DNA of 64,000 bases from DATARH01 sp036489765 (GCA_036489765.1 DASXFE010000114.1:8532-72531); one strand, 5' to 3'. Positions 9,075-18,205 are shown, counted from the first letter of the stretch. Notes: generated by a model from the letters alone, not told the origin. Made by a program: numbers and translations.

Positions 9075-9899
9075 CTATTCCGCTACCAGCTTTGCGACTG
9101 CTTGGGCCAGGGTGCCATCTGGCCGGGCGAGGGTTTCGAGGATCGTGAAGTGATTGGCGCCGTCGACCAGCAGCACATGGCCGGGAAGGCCCTGCTCGAC
9201 CCAGGCCTGGGCGTACTCGACCGATTGCCGCTGCAACTCCGGCAATTCGTCGGTGCCGTAGGCCACGACCAGTTCGCCGGCCATCGGGGGCAGGTGGAGG
9301 AGCGGCGAGTTGCGCCCCGCCTCGTCCTCATCGAGCCCCAGCTTTTCGTTGATATAGCTGAGGCGGATCGGTTCGAGATCGTAGAGACCGCTGATCGCGA
9401 GCCCTCCGCGTACGGGGGCGAGCGGCATCATCATCGCCGTCAGGTGCCCGCCGGCCGACCAGCCCGAGACGTAAAGACGCGATCGATCCGCGCCCAAATC
9501 GCCGAGATGCTCGGCGAGCCACAGCGCGGCGCGGCGGATTTCGCCGACGATGCGGTCGAGCCTTGCCTCCGGCGCCAGGGTGTACCCGGCCAACGCGACA
9601 TTGATCCCGAGCGCGAGCGGTCCTTCGGCGAGAAAGGCGAAGAGCTCCTTCGCGTTCATCTGCCAGTACCCGCCGTGGATGAACATGAGGGTCGGGGCGT
9701 TCGGCTCATCGGCGAGAAACAGATCGACCCGTTCCCGCGGGGCATCGCCGTATTTGAGGTCGAGGTGCCGCGGCCGGCCCGCGCGCAGCCGGGCGCTCCG
9801 CGCGGACCAGCCGGCAACGATCGCATCGCGTTCGCGTACCGCCGCGCCGTTATTGTACGCGGGGTCGAGGCGGGCGCGGTCCATCCCGCGGTAAAGCAT
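9075..9899 (-). CDS. Alpha/beta hydrolase, kynurenine-formamidase-like
   Basis: A 274-residue serine hydrolase. The oxyanion-hole motif HGGYWQ (residues 75-80) and the nucleophile elbow GWSAGGH (Ser148) are those of the bacterial arylformamidase/BD-FAE group. A late GANHF carries the likely catalytic histidine. The start ATG at 9899 gives the family-typical opening YRGMDRARLDPAYNN; a longer frame to 9926 adds nine unlikely residues. The neighbours are not tryptophan-catabolic genes, so it probably hydrolyses an amide or ester in the adjacent ureido-type pathway. It is divergent from that operon. Confidence 0.85.
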   Translation of the reverse strand: MLYRGMDRARLDPAYNNGAAVRERDAIVAGWSARSARLRAGRPRHLDLKYGDAPRERVDLFLADEPNAPTLMFIHGGYWQMNAKELFAFLAEGPLALGINVALAGYTLAPEARLDRIVGEIRRAALWLAEHLGDLGADRSRLYVSGWSAGGHLTAMMMPLAPVRGGLAISGLYDLEPIRLSYINEKLGLDEDEAGRNSPLLHLPPMAGELVVAYGTDELPELQRQSVEYAQAWVEQGLPGHVLLVDGANHFTILETLARPDGTLAQAVAKLVAE

Positions 9900-10042
9900 G
9901 GCAGCGGCTCCTCGATGCTCGCGCAATCCTAGACAGATTTACGGGACTGCAAAGCCCGTGCCCCGACAGGTGTTGGCCCGGGAATTGCTCGGTCTTGCGG
10001 ACGCGCCCGGTACACCGAGGCGCCCTTCACGGTGCCGCGACG

Positions 10043-10729
10043 ATGCCCAGTATCCCCGCCGAACCTTATCCCTTCGACTTCGATCCGGAGGCATGCGCGC
10101 TCCTCATCATCGATATGCAGCGGGACTTTCTCGAGCCGGGCGGGTTTGGTGAGTCGTTGGGGAACGACGTCGGAGAATTGCGCCGCACCATCACGCCGAC
10201 GCGACACCTGCTTGAGGCTATGCGCGGCGCGGGGCTCGTCGTGGTTCACACCCGCGAGGGGCATCGGGCGGATCTGGCCGATCTGGCGCCGGCGAAGCTG
10301 AGGCGCGGCAACCCGGCGCTGCGGATCGGCGAGCCCGCGGCGATGGGGCGGCTTCTCGTGCGGGGCGAGCCGGGCCACGACATCATTCCGGAACTCACCC
10401 CGTTTGCCGGAGAGCCGGTCGTCGACAAGCCGGGCAAGGGCGCGTTCTACGCGACCGACCTCGACACGATCCTCAGGCACCGCGGCATCCGCCAGCTGAT
10501 CGTCTGCGGCGTCACCACAGAGGTCTGCGTCAACACCACGGTGCGCGAGGCCAACGACCGCGGGTTCGACTGCCTCGTCCTCGAGGACTGCGTCGGGTCG
10601 TACTTCCCGGAGTTCCAGGAGGCGGGCCTCAAGATGATCAAGGCGCAAGGCGGCATCTTCGGCTGGGTCGGGCGCTCGGAGGCGGTCATCGCCGCGCTCC
10701 GGGCGGAAGCGCAGGGAGAAAGCACATGA
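10043..10729 (+). CDS. Isochorismatase-fold cysteine hydrolase (biuret hydrolase / RutB-like)
   Basis: A 228-residue cytoplasmic amidohydrolase. The catalytic triad of the cysteine-hydrolase family is visible: Asp24 in IIDMQRDF, Lys132 in KPGKGAFY and Cys162 in CGVTTEVCVNTT, the last with the usual preceding cis-peptide region. Members of this fold cleave biuret, ureidoacrylate, N-carbamoyl compounds and nicotinamide. Its place as first gene of an operon with AtzE/AtzG/AtzH homologues favours a biuret- or ureide-type substrate. The stop overlaps the permease start (ATGA at 10726-10729). The frame stays open upstream, but the ATG at 10043 begins the conserved part. Confidence 0.88.
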   Translation: MPSIPAEPYPFDFDPEACALLIIDMQRDFLEPGGFGESLGNDVGELRRTITPTRHLLEAMRGAGLVVVHTREGHRADLADLAPAKLRRGNPALRIGEPAAMGRLLVRGEPGHDIIPELTPFAGEPVVDKPGKGAFYATDLDTILRHRGIRQLIVCGVTTEVCVNTTVREANDRGFDCLVLEDCVGSYFPEFQEAGLKMIKAQGGIFGWVGRSEAVIAALRAEAQGEST

Positions 10730-12300
10730 GCATCGCCGTGACCGACAGGGCCGGCCCTCGCTGGTGGGTGCCGGGCGACTGGAACGGGTTCTTCGGCCTG
10801 TTCACGAATGTCGTCCTCAACGTGATCGTGCTGACCGGACTTTGCCTCGGCGTCTTGAAGATGCCGGACAGCATCGTGTTTGGCCGGGTATTGCCCGCGC
10901 TCGGCATCGCCTTGCCGATCGGCAATCTATTCTATGCCTGGCTCGCATTTCAGCTCGGCCGGAAGGAGGGACGCGGCAACGTCACGGCGCTGCCCTATGG
11001 GCCGAGCGTGCCGCACATGTTCATCGTCGTCTTCCTGGTCATGCTGCCGACCTACCTCAAGACCAAGGACCCGATCCTCGCCTGGCAGGCCGGGCTCGCC
11101 TGGGCCTTTATCATCGGCTGCGTGATCCTCATCGGCGCCTTTGTCGGGCCGACCCTGCGGAAATACACGCCGCGCGCGGCGATGCTGGGCGCGCTCGCCG
11201 GGATCTCGATCGCGTTTATCTCGATGCGCCCGGCGTTTCTGTCGTGGCAGGTGCCATGGCTCGCCTTTATCTCGCTGGCGATCATTCTCATCAGCTGGAC
11301 GGCCGGGGTGCGGCTGCCGGGCGGCGTGCCCGGGGGGCTCGCGGCTGTCATCGTCGGCACGGCGGTCGGTTGGATTGTCACATTGACCGGCATCGACCCG
11401 ATCATGGACGCGCACGCGGTCGGTGCCGCGTTTGCGAAGTTCGGGTTGCACCCACCGATCCCGTCGCTCGACTTTCTCGCCGGGCTCAAGGATATCGGGC
11501 CACTCTTGGTGATCGCGGTGCCGCTCGGCATCTACAATTTCACCGAGGGCATGAACAACGTCGAGAGCGCGAGCGCGGCGGGCGACCACTACGATCTGCG
11601 CCAGGTTCTGCTCGCCGATGGCGTCGGCGCGCTTGCGGGGGCCCTCCTCGGCTCGCCGTTTCCGCCGGCGGTCTATATCGGCCACCCCGGCTGGAAGGCG
11701 GTCGGCGGCCGGGTAGGCTATTCGCTCGCGACGGGGATCGTCTCCGCGCTTGTCTGCTTTCTGGGTCTTACCGCGCTTCTGCTCGCCGTGGTGCCGCTCG
11801 TCGCGATCCTGCCGATCCTTCTCTATATCGGCCTCGTGATCGGCGCGCAGGCGTTTGAATCGACCCCCGCACGGCACGCTCCGGCGGTGATCCTGGCGAT
11901 GCTGCCGAACATCGCGTCATGGGCACAGAACCAGATCGATGGTGCCCTTGCCGCGGCCGGCACCTCGGCGAGCGAGGTCGGGATGGATAAGCTTGCCGGA
12001 CACGGCGTCATCTATCACGGGCTCGCCTTGTTTGGCGGCGGCGGCACGTTGACCGGGCTGATGCTCGGCGCGACCGCGGCCTTTATCATCGACCGGGCCT
12101 TTGACCGCGCCGCCATCTATGCGCTCGGTGCCGCGGTGCTGGCGTTTTTCGGGGTCATCAACGGCACCGCGCTCGGGTTCGGCAACTCGGCGATGGTCGC
12201 GCTCGGCTATGCGATCGTGGCGGCCATATGCCTCGGAATGCGGCTCTACGCGGCACCCCAGCCTTTGGTCCTCCCGGAAGGAGCGGCTGCAGATGACTGA
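10726..12300 (+). CDS. NCS2/AzgA-like membrane permease
   Basis: A 524-residue, highly hydrophobic protein with about 12-14 membrane segments. The pattern resembles the xanthine/uracil/guanine-hypoxanthine permease fold: NVVLNVIVLTGLC near the start, LPYGPSVPHMF near residue 90, and a central ITEGMNN-like segment (YNFTEGMNNVESASAAGDHYD) around residue 275 matching the AzgA-type substrate loop. It overlaps both neighbours, so it is coupled to the hydrolases and probably brings their substrate across the inner membrane. Exact substrate is unknown; a cyclic or linear ureide is plausible. Confidence 0.8.
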   Translation: MSIAVTDRAGPRWWVPGDWNGFFGLFTNVVLNVIVLTGLCLGVLKMPDSIVFGRVLPALGIALPIGNLFYAWLAFQLGRKEGRGNVTALPYGPSVPHMFIVVFLVMLPTYLKTKDPILAWQAGLAWAFIIGCVILIGAFVGPTLRKYTPRAAMLGALAGISIAFISMRPAFLSWQVPWLAFISLAIILISWTAGVRLPGGVPGGLAAVIVGTAVGWIVTLTGIDPIMDAHAVGAAFAKFGLHPPIPSLDFLAGLKDIGPLLVIAVPLGIYNFTEGMNNVESASAAGDHYDLRQVLLADGVGALAGALLGSPFPPAVYIGHPGWKAVGGRVGYSLATGIVSALVCFLGLTALLLAVVPLVAILPILLYIGLVIGAQAFESTPARHAPAVILAMLPNIASWAQNQIDGALAAAGTSASEVGMDKLAGHGVIYHGLALFGGGGTLTGLMLGATAAFIIDRAFDRAAIYALGAAVLAFFGVINGTALGFGNSAMVALGYAIVAAICLGMRLYAAPQPLVLPEGAAADD

Positions 12301-12478
12301 CCCCGGCGACCTCGACGCGTTGATCGCGGCCGTCCCGTGGCTGCTGCGGATCGACATCCGTCCGGAGTGGCATGCGGCGGTCCGGCAGCACCTGGCGATC
12401 TCGCTCGACCACGCCGGCAACGTCGCCGAGTTGCCGCTGCCCGATGAGGCCGAACCCGCGCCGGTCTTCAAGGCATGA
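12293..12478 (+). CDS. atzG: AtzG-like small subunit (DUF4089)
   Basis: A 61-residue protein read from the ATG at 12293 inside the permease end; it overlaps both the permease stop (12300) and the amidase start (12475). It has the GatC-like helical pattern and the typical tail of AtzG proteins (LPDEAEPAPVFKA). In the characterised AtzEG complex the small subunit binds and stabilises the AtzE amidase, much as GatC does for GatA. The overlap on both sides supports stoichiometric expression with the downstream amidase. Confidence 0.85.
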   Translation: MTDPGDLDALIAAVPWLLRIDIRPEWHAAVRQHLAISLDHAGNVAELPLPDEAEPAPVFKA

Positions 12479-13848
12479 GCTTTTCGAGCGCGGCGGCGAT
12501 CGCCGCAGATGTCGCCGCCGGGCGGCGCAGCGCGGCTGACGTGGTCGAGGCGGCGCTCGCCCGGATCGCGCAACGCAATCCGCACCTCAACGCCTTTACC
12601 GCTGTCACCGCCGATCGTGCCCGCGCCACGGCGGCGCGGGTCGATGCCGGGCAGGCGGCGGGACCTCTCGCCGGTGTGCCGTTCGCGGTCAAGAACCTGT
12701 TCGATATCGCCGGCTTGCCGACCGTCGCCGGGTCCAAGATCAATCGCGATCAGCCGCCGGCCGCCGCCGATGCGGTGCTGATCCAACGGCTTGAGGCGGC
12801 CGGGGCGGTGCTCGTCGGCGCGCTCAACATGGGCGAGTACGCCTACGACTTTACCGGCGAGAACTGCCATGACGGGCCGTCGCGCAATCCGCATGACCCG
12901 ACCCGAATGACCGGCGGCTCGTCGGGCGGGTCAGGCGGTGCGGTCGCGGCTGGGCTGGTGCCGATCGCGCTGGGCTCCGACACCAACGGCTCGATCCGGG
13001 TGCCGAGCTCGTTCTGCGGGCTCTTCGGGCTCAAGCCGACCTATGGCCGCCTGCCGCGCACCGGCAGCTTTCCGTTTGTCTCGAGCCTCGATCATCTCGG
13101 CCCGCTGGCGCGAACGACCCGCGACCTCGCCCTTGCCTACGACGTGATGCAAGGCCCCGATCCCGGTGACGCGGCCTGTGCGGGGCGTCCGGTCGCACCG
13201 GTTTCCGCGCTGCTCGGAAAGCCGACGCAAGGCCTACGGATCGCCACCGCGGGCGGCTATTTCCGGGCCGGCGCGTCGCCGGAGGCGCTGTCCGCGGTAG
13301 ACACCGTCGCGAACGCGCTCGGCGCGGTGCGCACGATCGAGGTTCCCGAGGCGGCGCGGGCGCGGTCGGCGGCCTATGTGATCACCGCATCGGAGGGAGC
13401 GGCACTGCATCTCGGGCGGCTGCGCGAACGGGCCGAGGATTTCGACCCCGATGTCCGCGACCGGCTCATCGCCGGTGCGTTGATCCCCGCGGCGATGGTC
13501 GTCGGAGCGCAGAAATTCCGGCGCTGGTATCGCGACGCGATGCTGCGCCTGTTCGACGGCGTCGACGCGATCCTCGCCCCGGCGACACCATGCGTCGCGC
13601 CGCTGATCGGGCAGAAGACGCTGCTGCTCGACGGCCGCGCGGTGCCGCTCCGGCCCAATATCGGCCTCTACACCCAGCCGATCTCGTTTATCGGACTGCC
13701 GGTCGTCGCGGTGCCGGTGGCGCTTTCGGGCGGGCTGCCGATCGGTGTGCAGATCATCGCCGCGCCCTGGCGCGAGGACATCGCGCTGCGCATCGCCTAC
13801 GATCTGGAAACGGCGGGAGTCGTCCGGGCGCCGCTGCCATCGGAGTAG
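12475..13848 (+). CDS. atzE: AtzE-family amidase (1-carboxybiuret hydrolase-like)
   Basis: A 457-residue amidase-signature hydrolase. The Ser-cisSer-Lys triad is in place: Lys73 in FAVKNLFDIAGLP, Ser149 in GGSSGGSGGAV and Ser173 in GSDTNGSIRVPSS, the last being characteristic of AtzE. AtzE with AtzG deaminates 1-carboxybiuret in cyanuric-acid catabolism. The ATG overlaps the AtzG stop (ATGA). No cyanuric acid hydrolase (AtzD/TrzD) is visible in the window, so the true substrate could be another carboxylated or acylated urea. Confidence 0.88.
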   Translation: MSFSSAAAIAADVAAGRRSAADVVEAALARIAQRNPHLNAFTAVTADRARATAARVDAGQAAGPLAGVPFAVKNLFDIAGLPTVAGSKINRDQPPAAADAVLIQRLEAAGAVLVGALNMGEYAYDFTGENCHDGPSRNPHDPTRMTGGSSGGSGGAVAAGLVPIALGSDTNGSIRVPSSFCGLFGLKPTYGRLPRTGSFPFVSSLDHLGPLARTTRDLALAYDVMQGPDPGDAACAGRPVAPVSALLGKPTQGLRIATAGGYFRAGASPEALSAVDTVANALGAVRTIEVPEAARARSAAYVITASEGAALHLGRLRERAEDFDPDVRDRLIAGALIPAAMVVGAQKFRRWYRDAMLRLFDGVDAILAPATPCVAPLIGQKTLLLDGRAVPLRPNIGLYTQPISFIGLPVVAVPVALSGGLPIGVQIIAAPWREDIALRIAYDLETAGVVRAPLPSE

Positions 13849-13853
13849 GCAAG

Positions 13854-14237
13854 ATGAAGATCAACGATCCGAACGTCGCGGCCGAGGTCGAGGCAGCGTT
13901 CGCGCGCTATGAGGAGGCGCTGGTCACCAACGATGTCGCGACGCTCGGCGAGCTGTTCTGGCGCGATCCCCGGACGATCCGCTACGGCATCGCCGAAATC
14001 CTTTACGGCAGCGACGAAATCGCTGGCTTCCGCGCGGCCCGGTCGCCGGTCGGGCTGGCGCGAAGCCTATCGCGCGCCGTGATCACGACCTATGGCGACG
14101 ATTTCGCGACCGCCTCGACGCTCTTCTACCGCGAGACAATGCCGGGCAAGGTCGGTCGCCAGATGCAGAGCTGGGCGCGGATGCCCGAAGGCTGGCGCAT
14201 CGTCGCCGCGCATGTGAGCGTGATCGACGAACCGTGA
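13854..14237 (+). CDS. atzH: AtzH-like protein (DUF3225, NTF2-like fold)
   Basis: A 127-residue protein of the AtzH group. Features are the N-terminal helix (VEAAFARYEEALVTND), then LGELFWRDPRTIRYG and the strand-rich half ending RMPEGWRIVAAHVSVID, as in SnoaL/NTF2-fold proteins. AtzH of Pseudomonas has been reported to act on 1,3-dicarboxyurea, the product made by AtzE. It sits 5 bases after the amidase and overlaps the next amidase (GTGA), so it belongs to the same pathway. Confidence 0.85.
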   Translation: MKINDPNVAAEVEAAFARYEEALVTNDVATLGELFWRDPRTIRYGIAEILYGSDEIAGFRAARSPVGLARSLSRAVITTYGDDFATASTLFYRETMPGKVGRQMQSWARMPEGWRIVAAHVSVIDEP

Positions 14238-15601
14238 CGACCCCCGGGACCATCGCCGACCTCCATCAGCGGTACGCCGGCGGGCTAAATCCGGCAGAGG
14301 CGGTCGCCGAGGCCTATCGCCGGATCGAGGCGGCGGGCGACCCCGGGATTTTCATCTCTTTGGTGCCGAGGCACGAGGCGATCGCCACGGCCCGCGCCCT
14401 CGGGCCGTTCGACCCTCGATCGAAGCCGCTGTGGGGCGTGCCGTTCGCGATCAAGGACAATATCGACCTCGCCGGACTGCCGACGACCGCCGCTTGTCCG
14501 GCATACGCTTATCGCCCGGAGGAAAGCGCGCCGGCGGTGGCGCGCCTTATCGCCGCCGGGGCAATCCCGATCGGCAAGACGAACCTCGACCAGTTTGCGA
14601 CCGGGCTCGTCGGGCTGCGCACACCGTACCCGCCGCCGCTCAACCCGTTTGACCCCGGGATCGTGCCGGGCGGGTCGGGCTCGGCGGTCGCGGTGGCGCG
14701 TGGCATTGTGCCGTTTGCACTCGGCACCGATACGGCGGGCTCGGGCCGCGTGCCGGCGGGGCTCAACAACATCGTCGGGCTCAAGCCGACCAAAGGCGCG
14801 ATATCGACCCGTGGCGTCGTCCCCGCCTGCCGCACGCTCGATTGCGTCTCGGTCTTCGCGCGCAACGTCGAGGACGCGTCACGCATTTTCCAAACGATCG
14901 CCGCCTTCGATCCCGCCGACCCGTTCTCCCGCCCGATCGAGGCGCAGCCTTCGATCCCAAACCCCCGTATCGGCATCCCCGACCGGGCGAGCCGAAGATT
15001 TTTCGGCGATGTGCTGTCGGAGCGAGCTTTCGACGCTGCGCTGGACGCGCTGGACGCGCTGGACGGTGCCGGCGGGCTGGGACTGACCCTCGTCGAGACC
15101 GATCTCGTCGTCCTCCTCGAAACCGGTGCGCTCGTCTATGGCGGCCCCTGGGTCGCCGAGCGGCACCTCGCGGTCGGCGATTTCATCGCCCGGCATCCCG
15201 ACGCCGTGCACCCGGTCGTCGGCAAGATCATCGCGGACGCAGCCCGGCTCTCCGCAGCCGACGCCTTCGCTGGCCTCTACCGCCTCGCCGAGTTGCGCCG
15301 CGCCGCCGAGCCCATCTGGCGCGCGGTCGACATGCTGATCGTCCCGACCCTGCCGCGCCCGCGCCCGATCGCGGACCTCCTCGCCGACCCGATCACCCCC
15401 AACGCCGAGCTCGGCACCTACACAAACTTTGTAAACCTGCTCGACCTCTGCGCGCTGGCCATCCCCGGTCCAACGCGCGCTGACGGATTTCCGTCAAGCA
15501 TCACGCTCGTCGCCCCGGCCCATCGCGACGACCCTGTCGCAGCCCTCGGCACTGCTCTACACGCCCGCATCGGGCCGCAGCCCGGCTTCGCCCTCAATTG
15601 A
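14234..15601 (+). CDS. Allophanate-hydrolase-like amidase, amidase domain only
   Basis: A 455-residue amidase-signature protein starting at a GTG that overlaps the AtzH stop. The closest pattern is the N-terminal domain of allophanate hydrolase/AtzF: Lys74 in FAIKDNIDLAGLPTTAACPA, the LDQFATGLVG segment, and Ser170 in GTDTAGSGRVPAGLNN. The C-terminal domain of full-length AtzF (about 130 residues) is absent. The cis-serine loop reads PGGSGSAVAVA, two residues shorter than the usual GGSSSGSAVAVA, so the catalytic serine is displaced or lost. It may release ammonia from allophanate or a carboxyurea, or act on another amide. Confidence 0.8.
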   Translation: MTTPGTIADLHQRYAGGLNPAEAVAEAYRRIEAAGDPGIFISLVPRHEAIATARALGPFDPRSKPLWGVPFAIKDNIDLAGLPTTAACPAYAYRPEESAPAVARLIAAGAIPIGKTNLDQFATGLVGLRTPYPPPLNPFDPGIVPGGSGSAVAVARGIVPFALGTDTAGSGRVPAGLNNIVGLKPTKGAISTRGVVPACRTLDCVSVFARNVEDASRIFQTIAAFDPADPFSRPIEAQPSIPNPRIGIPDRASRRFFGDVLSERAFDAALDALDALDGAGGLGLTLVETDLVVLLETGALVYGGPWVAERHLAVGDFIARHPDAVHPVVGKIIADAARLSAADAFAGLYRLAELRRAAEPIWRAVDMLIVPTLPRPRPIADLLADPITPNAELGTYTNFVNLLDLCALAIPGPTRADGFPSSITLVAPAHRDDPVAALGTALHARIGPQPGFALN

Positions 15602-16164
15602 TGCCGCCTGGAGCGCCGACATCGGTGTGCCCTCCTCATCCCTGCACCGCCAGTGGGAGGTAGGGGCGTATGCAAGCCAGAGCCTCACCAGCGTTCTGTA
15701 GTCGGATTTGATCGCCGATCGTACGGTGCTGCGCCGGCAGGTGGTAAAGGGCACCGCGAGAAGAGAGAAGTTCTGCGTAAGAGGTCCGAAGCAATATTGC
15801 GAACCAAACGCTAAGGCATCCACTCCACCATCGGGCGCCGCCGGGATCGAGAGGATGACCGGCGAGCCCCCCGGGTGCACTATGGTTCGCGAGAGCGATA
15901 ACCGGAAGGTGGAAGCTTAGGTGGTAAGATGGAGAGACCGGCGTTCAGTGCCTTGTTTTTATTGTAGAAATGAACGAAGCAATCTCGATCCGCAGGAGGC
16001 TCCTCCGCCCGAGATTGCCGCGTCGCTTCGCTCCTCACAATGACAGCTCGGTGATTCGGCGTTCCCGCTCGTCTTCCGGCAGCGCTTGCCTTTGAAACGC
16101 CGCCGCCCGCCTCGACGCTCCGCCGGCGATTGCCCCGTCATCCGGCGCTGGTATCGTCCTGTAC
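15602..16164. other. 563-base gap without a convincing gene
   Basis: Short frames occur on both strands, but none shows a family pattern, a ribosome binding site or normal codon use. The right part holds a palindromic intergenic repeat (listed separately) just before the helicase gene. Confidence 0.5.
15976..16046. repeat. Palindromic intergenic repeat
   Basis: The arms AGCAATCTCG-like (15976-15987) and CGAGATTGC (16010-16018) pair around an inner GGAGG/CCTCC hairpin (15995-16006), followed by a TTCGCTCCTCACAATGACAG tail. The tail has the look of dispersed palindromic elements common between alphaproteobacterial genes. Confidence 0.55.
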
Positions 16165-18204
16165 ATGGAACAGACACGGAACGATGGGCACCTTGCGCCC
16201 TCGGTGCTGGAGGCGCTGAACCCGGCGCAGCGCCGCGCGGTCGAGCATCCTGCGGACCGGCCGCTCTTGATCGCCGCCGGCGCCGGCACCGGCAAGACCA
16301 AGACGCTGACCCATCGCGTCGCCCGCCTGATCCTCGACGGTACCGACCCGCGCCGCATCCTGCTCCTCACCTTCAGCCGCCGCGCCGCGATCGAGATGAC
16401 GCGGCGGGCCCAGGCGGTGCTGTCCGGCTGGCGCGGCCAAGGCAGCGACGGCGCGCTGCTGCCGTGGTCGGGCACATTCCACGCGATCGGCAACCGGATG
16501 CTGCGCGCGCATGCCGACGCGCTTGGCCTCGACCCCAATTTCACGGTGCTGGACCGCGCCGACGCCGCCGATCTGATGGATCTCGTCCGCCACGACGAGG
16601 GCCTGTCGCGCACCAAATCGCGCTTTCCGAAAAAGGGTACCTGCCTCGCGATCTATTCCTACACGGTCAACGCCGGCTGCCCGCTCGCCGAGACGCTGGA
16701 AGGCGGGTTCCCGTGGTGCCTCGACTGGGAGCATGAGCTGAAGCGCCTCTTCCGCGCCTATGTCGCCGCCAAGCAGCGCGACAGCGTGTTCGACTACGAC
16801 GACCTCCTGCTCTACTGGCGCGAGGCCCTCTCGGCGCCGGGGCTGGCGGCGCAGATGCGCCGCCGCTTCGACCACATCCTCGTCGACGAGTACCAGGACA
16901 CCAACACGATCCAGGCCGCGATCCTGACGGCGCTCGCCCCCGACGGCGCGGGCCTCACCGTCGTCGGTGACGACGCCCAGTCGATCTATGGCTTCCGCGC
17001 CGCGACCGTGCGCAACATCCTCGATTTTCCCGGTCTTTTCTCGCCGCCGGCAAATGTCGTCGCGCTGGAGCAGAACTACCGCTCGACGCAGCCGATCCTC
17101 GCCGCCGCCAACGCCGTCATCGCCCGCGCCGGCGAGGGCATTGCGAAGACATTGCATTCGTCGCGTCCTTCGGCCGAGCTCCCCTATCTTGTCGCCGCCG
17201 CCGACGAGGTCGGGCAGGCCGACTACATCGCCGACCGCATCCTCGACAACCGCGAGGCCGGGATCGATCTCCGCCGCCAGGCCGTGCTCTTCCGCACCTC
17301 GCACCACAGTTCGCTGCTCGAATTGGAGCTCGCCCGCCGCAACATCCCGTTCTGCAAATATGGCGGGCTCAAATTCGTCGAAGCCGCGCACGTCAAGGAT
17401 CTGCTGGCGATCCTGCGCTGGGCCGAAAACCCGCGCGACGCGATCGCCGCGTTTCGCACGCTGCAACTCCTCCCCGGCGTCGGCCCCGCGACCGCGCGCA
17501 AGGCGCTTGATCATGAAGGAGAGTTGGCGGATTTCGCCCCACCCGCCGCCGCCCAGCTCGATTGGCCCGGGATGTGCCGGATGCTCAGCGACCTCCGCCG
17601 CGGCACGAAATGGGAGGGGCAGATCGGCCGCGCCCGCTCGTGGTACCAGCCGCATCTCGAACGGCTTTACGATTATGCCGGCGCCCGCGGCGGCGATCTC
17701 GACCAGCTCGAGCAGATCGCGGCGACGCACAAGACCCGATCCGGCTTCCTGACCGACCTCACCCTCGACCCGCCGGAGGCGAGCGGCGTCGAAAGCGGCA
17801 AGCCCGGCCTCGACGAGGACTACCTGATCCTGTCGACGATCCATTCGGCGAAGGGCCAGGAGTGGGATGTGGTGTTCGTGCTCAACCTCGTCGACGGCTG
17901 CATCCCGTCGGACATGAGCACCGGCAAGCCGGCCCAGATCGACGAGGAACGCCGCCTCCTCTACGTCGCGATGACCCGCGCCCGCGACCGCCTCGAACTC
18001 GTCCACCCCCTGCGCTTCTTCAAGACCCAACAGCACCGCATGGGCCACGCCCACATGCTGGCGCCACGGTCGCGGTTCCTGCCCGACGAGCTGTTGCACC
18101 TGTTCACCCGCCGCGACACGCTGGCTGCGGTGCAGGAAGACGCGGTGGTGCCGGCGGTGAGTGCAGTGGATATCGGAGCGAGGCTGCGGGCGGCGTGGGC
18201 CTAG
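16165..18204 (+). CDS. UvrD/Rep-family ATP-dependent DNA helicase
   Basis: A 679-residue superfamily 1A helicase, shorter than Rep/UvrD (about 670-720 residues) only at the C-terminus. Motifs in order: Q motif and LNPAQRRAV, Walker A (AGAGTGKT), LTFSRRAAIEM, Walker B (ILVDEYQDTN), GDDAQSIYGFRAA, the QNYRST motif, the TIHSAKGQEWDVVF motif and LLYVAMTRARDRL. It should translocate 3'-5' on single-stranded DNA in repair or fork restart. It has no clear partner gene; the neighbours are unrelated. Confidence 0.93.
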   Translation: MEQTRNDGHLAPSVLEALNPAQRRAVEHPADRPLLIAAGAGTGKTKTLTHRVARLILDGTDPRRILLLTFSRRAAIEMTRRAQAVLSGWRGQGSDGALLPWSGTFHAIGNRMLRAHADALGLDPNFTVLDRADAADLMDLVRHDEGLSRTKSRFPKKGTCLAIYSYTVNAGCPLAETLEGGFPWCLDWEHELKRLFRAYVAAKQRDSVFDYDDLLLYWREALSAPGLAAQMRRRFDHILVDEYQDTNTIQAAILTALAPDGAGLTVVGDDAQSIYGFRAATVRNILDFPGLFSPPANVVALEQNYRSTQPILAAANAVIARAGEGIAKTLHSSRPSAELPYLVAAADEVGQADYIADRILDNREAGIDLRRQAVLFRTSHHSSLLELELARRNIPFCKYGGLKFVEAAHVKDLLAILRWAENPRDAIAAFRTLQLLPGVGPATARKALDHEGELADFAPPAAAQLDWPGMCRMLSDLRRGTKWEGQIGRARSWYQPHLERLYDYAGARGGDLDQLEQIAATHKTRSGFLTDLTLDPPEASGVESGKPGLDEDYLILSTIHSAKGQEWDVVFVLNLVDGCIPSDMSTGKPAQIDEERRLLYVAMTRARDRLELVHPLRFFKTQQHRMGHAHMLAPRSRFLPDELLHLFTRRDTLAAVQEDAVVPAVSAVDIGARLRAAWA

Positions 18205-18205
18205 A

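Noticed and set aside
9075..9899. True kynurenine formamidase of tryptophan breakdown
   Set aside because: The fold fits, but kynureninase or tryptophan dioxygenase genes are absent and it lies beside the ureide-type operon, so only the family name is kept.
15708..15920. 70-codon frame in the gap before the helicase gene
   Set aside because: No ribosome binding site, no family pattern, and the region is otherwise repeat-like.
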